A stretch of 64,000 nucleotides of DNA from Anianabacter salinae (GCF_019061145.1 NZ_JAHQZS010000001.1:558001-622000); one strand, 5' to 3'; counted from the stretch's first letter, positions 20,029-29,324 are shown. Notes: a model not told the origin generated them from the sequence alone. A program made the numbers and translations.

Positions 20029-20703
20029 ATGACCAAACGCATGATCGTGCCGCTGTTGATCGGGATCGTCGGCGCGGCGATCCTGATCGGCCTGGGCGTC
20101 TGGCAGCTTCAGCGGCTGGCGTGGAAAGAGGCGATCCTGTCGGACATCGAGGCACGGATCGCCGCCGCCCCGGTGGCGCTGCCTGCCAGCGCAGACCCCG
20201 AGGCGGACCGCTATCTGCCGGTGCGCGCCAGCGGTGTTGCGGGCAGCGAGACGGCGTTCGTGCTGGCCAGCGTCAAGGACATGGGCGCCGTCTACCGCGT
20301 GATCTCGGCGTTCGCGACAGACGGGCGCCGGGTGCTGCTGGACCGGGGCGTCGTTCCCGTCGCCGCGCGCGACAGGGTGTCTACGCCGGGGCAGGTGACG
20401 GTCACCGGCAACCTGCACTGGCCCGACGAGATCGACAGCTTCACCCCCGACCCGGACCCGGCCGAGGCGCTGTGGTTCGCCCGCGACGTCCCCGCGCTCG
20501 CCGAGGCGCTGGGGACAGAGCCGCTGCTGATCGTCGCCCGCACGGTCGAGCCGCCGGGTGATGTCGTCACGCCGCTGCCGGTCTCGACGGTGGGCGTTCC
20601 GAACGACCACCTCGAATACGCGGTCACCTGGTTTTCGCTCTGCGCCGTGTGGCTGGGGATGACAGGGTTCCTGCTGTCGCGTATCAGGCGTCGGACTGTC
20701 TGA
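20029..20703 (+). CDS. SURF1-family cytochrome oxidase biogenesis protein
   Basis: 224 aa. The SURF1 topology is visible: an N-terminal helix (about 5-25) with the GVWQLQRLAWKEAIL motif, a periplasmic domain with VLLDRGVVPV, and a C-terminal helix after NDHLEYAVTWFSLC. SURF1 proteins help insert or deliver heme A to subunit I. It lies 81 bases downstream of ctaE and 13 bases before thrC. Confidence 0.93.
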   Translation: MTKRMIVPLLIGIVGAAILIGLGVWQLQRLAWKEAILSDIEARIAAAPVALPASADPEADRYLPVRASGVAGSETAFVLASVKDMGAVYRVISAFATDGRRVLLDRGVVPVAARDRVSTPGQVTVTGNLHWPDEIDSFTPDPDPAEALWFARDVPALAEALGTEPLLIVARTVEPPGDVVTPLPVSTVGVPNDHLEYAVTWFSLCAVWLGMTGFLLSRIRRRTV

Positions 20704-20716
20704 GGGAAGGGTTTCC

Positions 20717-22105
20717 ATGCGCTATGTTTCCACCCGGGGCGCCGCCCCGACGCTGAGCTTCGAAGAAGCGATGCTGACCGGGCTTGCGCGCGACGGCGGG
20801 CTGTATGTCCCCGAGACCATCCCGCAGATGAGCCATGCCGACATCACGGCGCTGGCGGGTTTACCGTATGAAGACGTCGCCTTCCGGGTGATGCGCCCGT
20901 TCATCGGTGACGCCTTCACCGATGACGAATTCCGCGGCATCATCGCCCGCGCCTATGCCGGGTTCGGCCACGCCGCCCGCGCGCCCCTTGTGCAACTCGG
21001 CCCCAACCATTTCCTGCTGGAGCTGTTCCACGGCCCGACGCTGGCGTTCAAGGACTTCGCCATGCAGCTGATCGGCCAGCTGTTCGAGGCCGCGCTCACC
21101 CGCTCCGGCAGCCGCGTCACCATCGTCGGCGCCACCTCGGGCGACACCGGCAGCGCCGCGATCGAGGCGTTCCGGGGACTGGAGGCGGTGGATGTGTTCA
21201 TCCTGTTCCCGCATGGCCGCGTGTCCGAGGTGCAGCGCCGCCAGATGACCACGCCGACCGAATCCAACGTGCATGCGCTCGCCGTCGAGGGGGATTTCGA
21301 CGATTGCCAGGCTGCGCTCAAGGACATGTTCAACGATTTTGCATTCCGCGACGAGGTGCGGCTGGCGGGCGTGAACTCGATCAACTGGGCGCGGGTGCTG
21401 GCGCAGGTGGTGTATTACTTCACCGCCGCCGTGGCGCTGGGCGCGCCGGGGCGCGAGGTGAACTTTACAGTGCCCACCGGCAATTTCGGCGACGTGTTTG
21501 CAGGCTACATCGCGCGGCGCATGGGTCTGCCCATCGGCAAGCTGGTGATCGCGACGAACCAGAACGACATCCTGCACCGCACCCTTGCCACCGGCATGCA
21601 CCGGAAAGAGGGCGTGACGCCGTCCATAAGCCCCTCGATGGACATCCAGGTGTCGTCGAACTTTGAACGCGCGCTGTTCGATGTCTACGACCGCGACGGG
21701 CGCGCCGTGGCACAGCAGATGGATGCGCTGAAGCGGGACGGCGGGTTCACCGTCAGCCAGGGCGCGCTGGAGCGTCTGCGAGAGGTGTTCGCCTCGGGCC
21801 GCGTGTCCGAGGACGAGACCAGCGCCACGATCCGCGAAACCTTTGCCGCCACTGGCGAGACGCTGTGCCCGCATTCCGCCGTCGGCGTGAAGGTGGCCGC
21901 CGATCACCTTGGCCCGACCCCGATGGTCACACTTGCCACGGCGCATCCCGCGAAATTCCCCGATGCGGTCGAGGCTGCGACAGGCACGCGCCCGCCCCTT
22001 CCAAATCGCATGGCCGACCTCTATGAGAGGCCGGAACGCGTGACCGCGGTCGCAAACGACCACGGCGCGCTGACATCCCTCATCAAGGAGCGTCTGCCCC
22101 GTTGA
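20717..22105 (+). CDS. thrC: threonine synthase
   Basis: 462 aa PLP enzyme that converts O-phosphohomoserine to threonine. The N-terminal MRYVSTRG and DGGLYVPE segments and the PLP lysine motif LAFKDFAMQL mark a proteobacterial threonine synthase; the phosphate-binding loop ATSGDTGSAAIEAF follows. It starts 13 bases after surf1, so it may be read through from the cox operon, and its stop overlaps the TTG start of the M16 peptidase (TTGA). Confidence 0.96.
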   Translation: MRYVSTRGAAPTLSFEEAMLTGLARDGGLYVPETIPQMSHADITALAGLPYEDVAFRVMRPFIGDAFTDDEFRGIIARAYAGFGHAARAPLVQLGPNHFLLELFHGPTLAFKDFAMQLIGQLFEAALTRSGSRVTIVGATSGDTGSAAIEAFRGLEAVDVFILFPHGRVSEVQRRQMTTPTESNVHALAVEGDFDDCQAALKDMFNDFAFRDEVRLAGVNSINWARVLAQVVYYFTAAVALGAPGREVNFTVPTGNFGDVFAGYIARRMGLPIGKLVIATNQNDILHRTLATGMHRKEGVTPSISPSMDIQVSSNFERALFDVYDRDGRAVAQQMDALKRDGGFTVSQGALERLREVFASGRVSEDETSATIRETFAATGETLCPHSAVGVKVAADHLGPTPMVTLATAHPAKFPDAVEAATGTRPPLPNRMADLYERPERVTAVANDHGALTSLIKERLPR

Positions 22106-23361
22106 CTGTCCAGATCACCACGCTGCCGAACGGCTTTCGGGTCGTGTCCGAACACATGCCCGCACTGCATTCGACCGCCCTTGGCCTTTGGGTCAATGCG
22201 GGCGGTCGCCACGAGCGGCTGGAACAGAACGGGATCGCCCATTTCCTTGAGCATATGGCGTTCAAGGGGACCAAGACCCGAACCGCCCTGCAGATCGCCG
22301 AAGAGATCGAGGACGTCGGCGGCTACATCAACGCCTACACCAGCCGCGAGATGACCGCCTATTACGCCCGCGTGCTCGAGGCGGATGCCGGGCTGGCGTT
22401 GGACGTGATTTCCGACATCGTCCTGAACCCGGTCTTCGACGACCGCGAGATCGAGGTCGAGCGCGGCGTGATCCTTCAGGAAATCGGTCAGGTGCTGGAC
22501 ACCCCCGACGACGTGGTCTTCGACTGGCTGCAAGAGGTCGCCTATCCCGACCAGGCGCTGGGCCGGTCGATCCTTGGCCCGACCGAGCGGGTATCGGGTT
22601 TCAAGCGGGACGATCTGTCGTCGTTCGTATCAGAGCATTATGGCCCCGACCGGATGATCCTGGCCGCTGCGGGCGCCATCGACCACGACTGGCTGGTGCG
22701 CGAGGCGGAAAAGCTGTTCTCGCACCTGCCGCGCGGCGCGGGCGAGGTGACGACCCCCGCCAAGTTCCAGATCGGCGAGCGGCGCGAGACCAAGACGCTT
22801 GAACAGGTGCATTTCGCGCTCGCCTTCGAGGCGCCCGGCTACCGCGACCTCGATATCTACACCGCGCAGGTCTATTCGACCGCGCTGGGCGGCGGCATGT
22901 CCTCGCGCCTCTTCCAGGAGATTCGGGAAAACCGGGGCCTGTGCTACACCATCTTCGCCCAGTCCGGTGCCTATGCCGACACCGGCATGACGACGATCTA
23001 CGCGGGCACCTCCGGCAAGCAGCTTGGCGAATTGGCCGACCTGACGGCGACCGAGATTCGGCGCGCCGCCGACGACATGACCGAGGCCGAGGTCGCGCGC
23101 GCCCGCGCTCAGCTCAAGGCCGGGCTGCTCATCGGGCTGGAAAGCCCCTCGTCGCGGGCCGAGCGGCTGGCGCGGCTGGTGTCGATCTGGGACCGGGTGC
23201 CGACCATCGAGGAAACCATCGCCCATATCGAGGCGGTGGGCCGCGAGGATGTCCTGGCCTTCGCCCGCCGCACCGCCGAGGCGCCGGCCGCGCTTACGGT
23301 CTATGGCCCCGACGCCAAGCGGGCAGAGCTGGACGCGATCCGCCAAAGGCTTGCCGCCTGA
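22102..23361 (+). CDS. M16-family zinc peptidase (processing-peptidase-like)
   Basis: 419 aa. The inverted zinc motif HFLEH lies at residues 47-51, with the downstream glutamate in ERGVILQEI; these mark an active beta-type M16 subunit. The C-terminal half is the second M16 domain with the GGGMSSRLFQEIRENRGLCY segment. The start is TTG 22102, overlapping the thrC stop. Bacterial relatives of mitochondrial processing peptidase cut targeting-like or unfolded peptides; the native substrate is not known. Confidence 0.93.
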   Translation: MTVQITTLPNGFRVVSEHMPALHSTALGLWVNAGGRHERLEQNGIAHFLEHMAFKGTKTRTALQIAEEIEDVGGYINAYTSREMTAYYARVLEADAGLALDVISDIVLNPVFDDREIEVERGVILQEIGQVLDTPDDVVFDWLQEVAYPDQALGRSILGPTERVSGFKRDDLSSFVSEHYGPDRMILAAAGAIDHDWLVREAEKLFSHLPRGAGEVTTPAKFQIGERRETKTLEQVHFALAFEAPGYRDLDIYTAQVYSTALGGGMSSRLFQEIRENRGLCYTIFAQSGAYADTGMTTIYAGTSGKQLGELADLTATEIRRAADDMTEAEVARARAQLKAGLLIGLESPSSRAERLARLVSIWDRVPTIEETIAHIEAVGREDVLAFARRTAEAPAALTVYGPDAKRAELDAIRQRLAA

Positions 23362-23951
23362 TGTTCACCCGCCGCCGGACGGTGCGGATCGGGACGGACC
23401 GCTTGATCCTGCGGCCGCCGCAGCATGGCGATTTCCGGGCCTGGACGACCTTGCGCGCCATCTCGTCGGAATTCCTTCAGCCGTGGGAGCCGACCTGGGC
23501 CGACGACCACCTGACGCGCAAGGCCTTCACCAACCGCGTCTACTGGGCGCAGCGGTCGATCACCGGCAACACGGCGGTGCCGCTGTTCCTGTTCCGCCGG
23601 ATGGACGAGGCGCTGGTGGGGGCGATCACGCTCGACAACATGCGGCGCGGTCCGGCGCAATCGGGCACGCTGGGCTACTGGATCGGCGAGCCGCACGCCC
23701 GTCTCGGTTACATGCGCGAGGCGATCGAAGCCGTCGTGCACCACGCGTTCTACACGCTTGATCTCAGCCGGATCGAGGCCGCCTGCCTGCCCGAGAACAC
23801 CGCCTCGCGCGGGGTGCTCGAGAAATCCGGTTTCAAGTACGAGGGCGTCGCGCAAAGCTACCTGCAGATCAACGGGCGCTGGCGCAACCATGTCCTCTAC
23901 GCGAACCTGCGCAGCGATCGGCGCGGGCGCACCGACGTCGGGCTCGCCTGA
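23361..23951 (+). CDS. GNAT acetyltransferase, RimJ/RimL type
   Basis: 196 aa. The N-terminal TDRLILRPPQHGDF and the acetyl-CoA segment GEPHARLGYMREAI, followed by NTASRGVLEKSGF, are typical of the RimJ/RimL ribosomal-protein acetyltransferase branch. ATG 23361 overlaps the M16 stop by one base (TGATG), so it is coupled to the peptidase. The target may be a ribosomal protein N-terminus or another amine; sequence alone does not decide. Confidence 0.9.
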   Translation: MFTRRRTVRIGTDRLILRPPQHGDFRAWTTLRAISSEFLQPWEPTWADDHLTRKAFTNRVYWAQRSITGNTAVPLFLFRRMDEALVGAITLDNMRRGPAQSGTLGYWIGEPHARLGYMREAIEAVVHHAFYTLDLSRIEAACLPENTASRGVLEKSGFKYEGVAQSYLQINGRWRNHVLYANLRSDRRGRTDVGLA

Positions 23952-24056
23952 TCCGCAGGCACCACACGGGGATGTGAGCGGCGCAGGCCGCGCGGCGTTT
24001 GCCGTGGGGGCGGGCATGCGCGCTATGCTGCGGGCATGACAGCCCGGAGACCCGCC

Positions 24057-24872
24057 ATGCGCCGCCTTCTCGCCTGCCTTCTCATGCTTGCCGCCTTTCC
24101 CGCCGCCGCGCAGGACCGCCGCCCCAGCCACTGCATCGCCATCGCCGATGCCGCGCCGGGGATCGAGTACCTGCACAAGGCCAGTTACGCAGATCCGGTG
24201 CCCGAATACTCGGTGCTGATCCACTACATCGACCACGCGATGTTCCTGATCCGCTCCGAGACCGGGGTGAACATCGTCACCGACTACGCAGGCTATACCG
24301 GCACCGCCGATTTCCTGCCCGACGTGGTGACGATGAACCACGCCCATTCGACGCATTGGACGCCGTTTGTCGATCCCGCCATCCCCCACGCGCTGCCGGG
24401 CTGGGGCGAGGTTCCGGGCGAGCCGCGCGAACACTACCTCGAGGTCGGCGACGTGCTGATCCGCAACGTGCCGACGGACATCCGCCGGGGATATTCGACC
24501 GAGGAGAACGGCAATTCGATCTTCGTGTTCGAGGTGGCAGGCTTGTGCATCGGCCATCTGGGGCACCTGCATCACGAGCCGAACGATCAGCAATACGCCG
24601 CGCTTGGGCGGCTGGACGTGGTGATGGCGGCGGTCGACGGCGGGCTGACGCTGGACGTCGGCACGATGACGCAGATCATGAACCGCCTGAAATCCTCGGT
24701 GGTGATCCCGATGCACTGGTTCGGGCGCTCGGCACTCGAGACGTTCCTGTCGCGCATGTCGGACGAGTTCGCCATCGAACGGCCCGGCACATCGACGCTG
24801 ACCCTGTCGCTGCGCGACCTGCCGTCCCGCCCCACCGTCATGGTGCTGGAACCAAGACTGCTGACCCCGTAG
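24057..24872 (+). CDS. secreted metallo-beta-lactamase-fold hydrolase (UlaG-like)
   Basis: 271 aa. Start at ATG 24057, where a GGAGA site at good spacing precedes a signal peptide (ends FPAAAQ); ATG 24036 is the alternative. The mature part resembles single-domain metallo-beta-lactamase-fold proteins: an NHAHSTHW segment in place of HxHxDH, then GHLGHLHHE and a late MHWFG histidine. The first motif is atypical, with Ser-Thr where Asp is expected, so metal binding may differ. Substrate unknown. Its stop codon lies within the first of three REP-like palindromes. Confidence 0.78.
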   Translation: MRRLLACLLMLAAFPAAAQDRRPSHCIAIADAAPGIEYLHKASYADPVPEYSVLIHYIDHAMFLIRSETGVNIVTDYAGYTGTADFLPDVVTMNHAHSTHWTPFVDPAIPHALPGWGEVPGEPREHYLEVGDVLIRNVPTDIRRGYSTEENGNSIFVFEVAGLCIGHLGHLHHEPNDQQYAALGRLDVVMAAVDGGLTLDVGTMTQIMNRLKSSVVIPMHWFGRSALETFLSRMSDEFAIERPGTSTLTLSLRDLPSRPTVMVLEPRLLTP

Positions 24873-24890
24873 GGCGGGACTTGTCCCGCC
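24869..24890 (+). repeat. REP-like palindrome, copy 1
   Basis: GTAGGGCGGGACTTGTCCCGCC: a GGCGGGA/TCCCGCC-type stem with a short loop. It overlaps the stop codon of the upstream hydrolase gene. Copies 2 and 3 lie within the next 130 bases. Confidence 0.85.
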
Positions 24891-24924
24891 GCCTGCGCGA
24901 CTTGGTGCGGGGGGGGCGAGGGAC

Positions 24925-24946
24925 GGCGGGATAAATCCCGCCCTAC
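24925..24946 (-). repeat. REP-like palindrome, copy 2 (inverted)
   Basis: Reads as GTAGGGCGGGATTTATCCCGCC on the minus strand, the same element as copy 1 in opposite orientation. Confidence 0.85.
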
Positions 24947-24991
24947 GAAGGGACGCTCGCACCCGCAAAGCCTGACCCTTGACCTCGGTCT

Positions 24992-25015
24992 GTAGGGCGG
25001 GACTCGTCCCGCCTA
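24992..25015 (+). repeat. REP-like palindrome, copy 3
   Basis: Starts GTAGGGCGGGACTCG and continues TCCCGCCTAC: a longer version of the same palindrome in which the flanking GTAG also pairs with CTAC. It lies just upstream of the FAD oxidase start. Confidence 0.85.
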
Positions 25016-25071
25016 CCCGGGCGAACCCGCAGCCGCTTGCCGCCGCCGCCGCTGCGTCCCATAACGCCAGC

Positions 25072-26490
25072 ATGACCACGTTGAACCCCTGCGACGACAC
25101 CGTCATCGCCCGCCTGAACAACGCCGTCCCCGGCGCCGTCCGGCCCGTCGAGCCGCGCCATCTGGAAGAGCCGCGCGGCCTTCACAACGGCATCGCGGGC
25201 GCCGTCGTCGCCCCGGCGGACGTGTCCGAGGTTTCGGCGGTGATCCGTATTGCCGCCGAATTGCGCGTGCCGGTGATCCCCTATGGCGGCGGCACCGGCC
25301 TTGTCGGCGGGCAGGTGATCGAGGATGGCCCCGCGCCGATCCTTTTGTCCCTGGACCGGATGACCGCGATTCGCAGCATCCATGCGGATGAGAACGTGCT
25401 CATCGCCGAGGCGGGCGCGATCCTGCAAACAGTGCAAGAAGCGGCGGAGGGCGCCGGGCGCCTGTTTCCGCTGTCGCTGGCGTCCGAAGGCTCGGCCCGG
25501 ATCGGCGGGCTTCTGGGCACCAATGCGGGCGGGGTGAACGTGCTGCGCTACGGCAACGCGCGCGATCTGGTGCTGGGGCTTGAAGCCGTGCTGCCCGACG
25601 GATCAATATGGCACGGGCTGCGGCGGCTGCGCAAGGACAACACCGGGTATGACCTTCGCAACCTTCTGATCGGCGCCGAGGGCACGCTGGGCGTCATCAC
25701 CGCCGCCGCGCTGCGGCTGTTCCCGCGCCCTGCCGCGACAGGCGCCGCTGTCATGGTGGTGCCGGACCCCGCGGCGGCGCTTGCCCTTCTGTCGATGGCG
25801 CAGGCGCGCATCGGCGAGGGGATTTCGGCGTTCGAGCTGATTTCCGGCGAGGGACTGCGCTTTCTGACCGAAACCGGGTTCGACATCCGCCAGCCGTTCG
25901 AAACGCCGCCGGACTGGCATGTGCTGATCGACCTTGGTTTGCCACTAGGCCTCGATCCGTCAGCGGCGCTTGAAGCGCTGTTCGCCGACGCCTTCGAGGC
26001 GGATCTCGTGTCCGATGGCCTGATCGCCCAGTCCGAGCAGCAGCGGCACGACTTCTGGACCGTGCGAGAGACGATCCCCCTGGCAAACCGCAAGGTCGGG
26101 GCCATCGTGTCCAACGACATCTCCCTGCCGCTGGGCCGCGTCGCCGAGTTCATCGACCGCGCGGGGGCTGAGTTGCACGCCGCGATGTCCTGCCGGATCA
26201 ACTGTTTCGGGCATCTGGGCGACGGCAACCTGCATTTCAACGTCTTTCCGGCGCCGGGCGAGACCAACAAGGGCCGCGAGGCGGATCGCAAGCGTGCCAA
26301 GACGATTACCCATGATCTTCTGGCCGAGATGGAAGGGTCGATCAGCGCAGAGCATGGCATCGGGCGGGCCAAGGTCGCCGATCTGGAACGCTATGGCGAT
26401 CCGGTAAAGCTGGCGGCGATGCGCGCGATCAAGGACGCACTCGACCCGGCGGGGATCATGAACCCCGGTGCGGTGCTGCGGCACAGGTGA
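25072..26490 (+). CDS. FAD-binding oxidase (D-lactate / D-2-hydroxyglutarate dehydrogenase family)
   Basis: 472 aa. The N-terminal half is a PCMH-type FAD-binding domain (VIPYGGGTGLVGGQV, LLGTNAGGVNVLRYGN and IGAEGTLGVIT). The C-terminal half is a FAD-oxidase_C domain with the catalytic-region motifs FGHLGDGNLHFN and EHGIGRAK. These features fit D-2-hydroxyacid dehydrogenases such as D2HGDH or D-lactate dehydrogenase. ATG 25072 is used; the frame upstream runs through a REP-like repeat and is unlikely to be translated. Confidence 0.93.
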   Translation: MTTLNPCDDTVIARLNNAVPGAVRPVEPRHLEEPRGLHNGIAGAVVAPADVSEVSAVIRIAAELRVPVIPYGGGTGLVGGQVIEDGPAPILLSLDRMTAIRSIHADENVLIAEAGAILQTVQEAAEGAGRLFPLSLASEGSARIGGLLGTNAGGVNVLRYGNARDLVLGLEAVLPDGSIWHGLRRLRKDNTGYDLRNLLIGAEGTLGVITAAALRLFPRPAATGAAVMVVPDPAAALALLSMAQARIGEGISAFELISGEGLRFLTETGFDIRQPFETPPDWHVLIDLGLPLGLDPSAALEALFADAFEADLVSDGLIAQSEQQRHDFWTVRETIPLANRKVGAIVSNDISLPLGRVAEFIDRAGAELHAAMSCRINCFGHLGDGNLHFNVFPAPGETNKGREADRKRAKTITHDLLAEMEGSISAEHGIGRAKVADLERYGDPVKLAAMRAIKDALDPAGIMNPGAVLRHR

Positions 26491-26518
26491 ACCCCGCCCG
26501 CACGGGGCAGGCGGGGTT
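26490..26518. terminator. terminator hairpin after the FAD oxidase
   Basis: A 9-bp perfect stem (26490-26498 with 26510-26518) starts on the last base of the stop codon and is followed by a short T stretch. It lies between convergent genes and may serve both. Confidence 0.75.
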
Positions 26519-26630
26519 TCTGGACAGTCGAGGGAAGGTGCACCGGCGCTGCCGCCTGGCGCCCATGCGGACACCCTAGCGCGCGACAGGTTGCGAAAGC
26601 GTTAATGCGCGCGCGTGGTGCAGCGGGGTG

Positions 26631-26963
26631 TCAGGCCCGCGCGGACGAGCCGAACAGGATGATCGCGGTTCCGACAAGGCAGACGGCCGCCCCCACAAGG
26701 TCCCAGCGGGTTGGGGACTGTCCCTCGACCACCCACAGCCAGAGCAGTGACGCCGCGATGTAGACGCCGCCGTAGGCCGCATAGGTCCGCCCGGCAAAGC
26801 CGGTGTCGATCCGGGTCAGAAGGACCGCGAAAAGGATCAGGCACGCGGTTCCGGGCAGCAGCCAGAGGATCGAACGATCAAGCCGCAGCCACGCCCAGAC
26901 CGCGAAGCACCCGGCGATTTCCGCGAGCGCCGCGGCTGCGTAAAGCGCGAGCGCGCCCGCCAT
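26631..26963 (-). CDS. YnfA/UPF0060-family membrane protein
   Basis: 110 aa with four hydrophobic helices. Conserved features include [13 protein letters not shown], the [22 protein letters not shown] segment, and [11 protein letters not shown]. The family is a small inner-membrane protein related to SMR transporters; function is not settled. Its start overlaps the apt stop by one base, so the two are co-translated. Confidence 0.92.
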   Translation of the reverse strand: MAGALALYAAAALAEIAGCFAVWAWLRLDRSILWLLPGTACLILFAVLLTRIDTGFAGRTYAAYGGVYIAASLLWLWVVEGQSPTRWDLVGAAVCLVGTAIILFGSSARA

Positions 26964-27502
26964 CAGTCGCCCTCGAACGCACAGAGCGCGTGCACATCCA
27001 TTCCCAACGCTTCAAGCTTCTTGCGTCCGCCAAGGTCGGGCAGGTCGATGATGAAGGCGCAGCCGACGATCTCGCCGCCCAGCCGTTCCACCAGCTTGAT
27101 CCCGGCCTCGGCGGTGCCGCCGGTGGCCAGCAGGTCGTCGACCAACAGCACCTTTTGTCCGGCGGCGATGGCGTCGTCGTGCACCTCGACCACGGCCTCG
27201 CCGTATTCGAGCGTATAGGATTCCGATATGGTGGCGGCGGGCAGTTTGCCCTTCTTGCGGATCGGCACGAAGCCGGTGCCAAGCTGGTGCGCGATGGCGC
27301 CGCCAAGGATGAAGCCCCGCGCCTCGAGCCCCGCCACCGCGTCGATGCGCTGCCCGGCATAGGGGTGCAGCATCTGGTCGACCGCCATGCGGAACCCGCG
27401 CGCGTCGGCGAACAAGGTCGTGACATCGCGGAACAGGATGCCCTCGTGCGGGAAATCGACGATGGTGCGGATGTAATCGCGGACAGTCTTGCGAGGCGTC
27501 AT
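26963..27502 (-). CDS. apt: adenine phosphoribosyltransferase
   Basis: 179 aa, standard length. Converts adenine and PRPP to AMP. The PRPP-binding motif is [16 protein letters not shown], preceded by the substrate flap with EARGF and by [10 protein letters not shown]. Adenine released by the MtnP phosphorylase encoded nearby (28227-29105) would be a natural substrate. Confidence 0.96.
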   Translation of the reverse strand: MTPRKTVRDYIRTIVDFPHEGILFRDVTTLFADARGFRMAVDQMLHPYAGQRIDAVAGLEARGFILGGAIAHQLGTGFVPIRKKGKLPAATISESYTLEYGEAVVEVHDDAIAAGQKVLLVDDLLATGGTAEAGIKLVERLGGEIVGCAFIIDLPDLGGRKKLEALGMDVHALCAFEGD

Positions 27503-27573
27503 GGGCCGGGCTCCGGTTGGATCGGGTCGGTCTCCTTTAGGGCAAAAGACGTACGCCCGCGCAAGTGCGGGGT

Positions 27574-28140
27574 TCAGTTCCCGGACTGGCTTGCCATGCG
27601 GTCGTGGACGGCCTCCATGCCGCGGTCGACCATGTCCGTGACTTCGGCAGCATGCGCATGCAGCGCAGCGACGACCTCGGGGTCCTGCGATGTCTGAACA
27701 ACGGCGATGCCCACGTCGGTCAGGGTGATCTCGGTGACGATGGCCTCGGGCCGCTCGAAGAAGATGCCGAGGGTCTGCGACTGGATGAAGACCTGCGGGT
27801 CCCGGCCATCCTCGACCCGGCCGATCATGCCGGTCACATGGCTTGCGAGGATCGCCATGAGGTCCGGATCGTCGGTGCCCGTCACGGTGCGGATGCCGTT
27901 TGGCAGCAGCTCGACCGCGCGGCGCAGGTCCTCGAAACGGCGGAACAGCGCGGCCATCTCGGCGCTTTCCTCGGGCGTCGCATCACGCCCGCGCAGGCCG
28001 GGCATCACGGCCTCGTCATGCCCGGTGCCGTCCGCGCCGTGCAGGGCGCCGTGCCCATGCCCCATGCCCTGCGCCATGGCGCCGGGAGTGAGGGCCAGCG
28101 CAAGCAGGGCGGAGGCGGTAATCGAAATAATGCGGATCAT
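27574..28140 (-). CDS. secreted His-rich protein, unknown function
   Basis: 188 aa. Signal peptide (ends GAMAQ) followed by a Gly/His-rich stretch ([11 protein letters not shown], then GHDE) and a mostly helical C-terminal domain with further His and Met. ATG 28140 is preferred because AAGGA lies nine bases upstream; ATG 28149 directly abuts that site. The His-rich N-terminus suggests binding of a transition metal such as copper or nickel, but no known domain is recognised. Confidence 0.75.
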   Translation of the reverse strand: MIRIISITASALLALALTPGAMAQGMGHGHGALHGADGTGHDEAVMPGLRGRDATPEESAEMAALFRRFEDLRRAVELLPNGIRTVTGTDDPDLMAILASHVTGMIGRVEDGRDPQVFIQSQTLGIFFERPEAIVTEITLTDVGIAVVQTSQDPEVVAALHAHAAEVTDMVDRGMEAVHDRMASQSGN

Positions 28141-28226
28141 GTCTGTCATTCCTTTGGCGCCCCTTAGGGCATCGCCGGACTATACATGCAAATAAATGAA
28201 TAAATGTCTGCCAGAGTGTCGCAGGG

Positions 28227-29105
28227 TCAGTCGCGCAGAACCCGCCCTGCGACTGCGTCCAGCTTGCCGACCAGCACCGGATCGCGTTTGTCCGGGGCGG
28301 TCATCACGGCGAATTCCAGCGCGCGGTCGCAGCCGTGGGGGCAGGGGGCGCGGTCCGCGCCCAGAAGCCCCGGCAGCCGTTTGACCAGCGCACGAGCCTT
28401 GTCCGAATTGCCGGTGAGGGTGCGGATGATGTCCGAGATCTCGACCGCGCCGTGGTCGGGGTGCCAGCTGTCGTAGTCGGTGATCATGGCGACCGAGGCA
28501 TAGCACAGCTCGGCCTCGCGGGCGAGTTTCGCCTCGGGCATGTTGGTCATGCCGATCACGTCGCAACCCCAGACCTCGCGGTAGAGCTTTGATTCGGCCA
28601 TCGACGAGAACTGCGGCCCCTCCATCGCAAGATAGGTGCCGCCGTCATGCACGGTGATGCCCTCCGCGCGGGCCGCCTCGAGGCAGGCGGCGCCGAGGCG
28701 GGGGCAGACCGGATGCGCGACGGACACATGCGCGACGCAGCCCGTGCCGAAGAACGACTTTTCCCGCGCGATGGTGCGGTCGATGAACTGATCGACGATG
28801 ACGAAATCGCCTGGCGCCATGTCCTCGCGGAACGACCCGCAAGCCGAGACCGAGATCACGTCGGTCACGCCAAGCCGCTTCAGCGCGTCGATGTTGGCGC
28901 GGTAGGGCACGGTGGTCGGCGAATGGACGTGGCCGCGACCATGGCGGGGCAGGAAGGCCATCCTCACGCCGCCGAGCGCGCCGGTCAGAACCTGGTCGGA
29001 CGGGGTGCCCCAGGGCGTCTCGACCGCGACCCATGTCGCGTCCTCCAGCCCGCCCATCTCGTAGACGCCCGATCCGCCGATCACGCCGATCATGGTATCC
29101 GTCAT
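28227..29105 (-). CDS. mtnP: S-methyl-5'-thioadenosine phosphorylase
   Basis: 292 aa, normal for MTAP. Cleaves methylthioadenosine to adenine and methylthioribose-1-phosphate. Conserved features include IGVIGGSGVYEM at the N-terminus, FLPRHGRGH, the substrate loop YLAMEGPQFSS and MTNMPEAKLARE. ATG 29105 is used; the open frame beyond it lies in a dispersed repeat. Confidence 0.95.
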   Translation of the reverse strand: MTDTMIGVIGGSGVYEMGGLEDATWVAVETPWGTPSDQVLTGALGGVRMAFLPRHGRGHVHSPTTVPYRANIDALKRLGVTDVISVSACGSFREDMAPGDFVIVDQFIDRTIAREKSFFGTGCVAHVSVAHPVCPRLGAACLEAARAEGITVHDGGTYLAMEGPQFSSMAESKLYREVWGCDVIGMTNMPEAKLAREAELCYASVAMITDYDSWHPDHGAVEISDIIRTLTGNSDKARALVKRLPGLLGADRAPCPHGCDRALEFAVMTAPDKRDPVLVGKLDAVAGRVLRD

Positions 29106-29176
29106 CGTCCCTCGCCCCCGGTTGCGCTGTGTCCTGCCCTGTTTAACGGGGCTGGCCTTGCGCGCAAGTCCGGGGA

Positions 29177-29267
29177 CGGGGGAACGCCCCGGCGCGGGCA
29201 TCGAGCCCGCTTGGGGCGTGCGAGACGGTTCCCTCTCGCGCTCTCCCGAGTATTTCGGGGCCAAAGA
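29177..29267. repeat. dispersed intergenic repeat, copy A
   Basis: About 90 bases between the hrpB 3' end and the mtnP start. They match 61442-61530 closely, sharing GCGTGCGAGACG, TTCCCTCTCGCGCTCTCCCG and AGTATTTCGGG-CCAAAGATG. The first half can pair with itself (GCGGGC with GCCCGC). The role may be terminator-like or a mobile repeat. Confidence 0.75.
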
Positions 29268-29324
29268 TGGGACCGGCGCCTTTGGGGGCCGGGGGGCAGC
29301 GGGGGGGGGGCAGCGGTGCGGGGA

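Noticed and set aside
24869-25015. CRISPR array
   Set aside because: The three repeats are palindromic, vary in orientation and spacing, and there are no cas genes; they fit REP elements.
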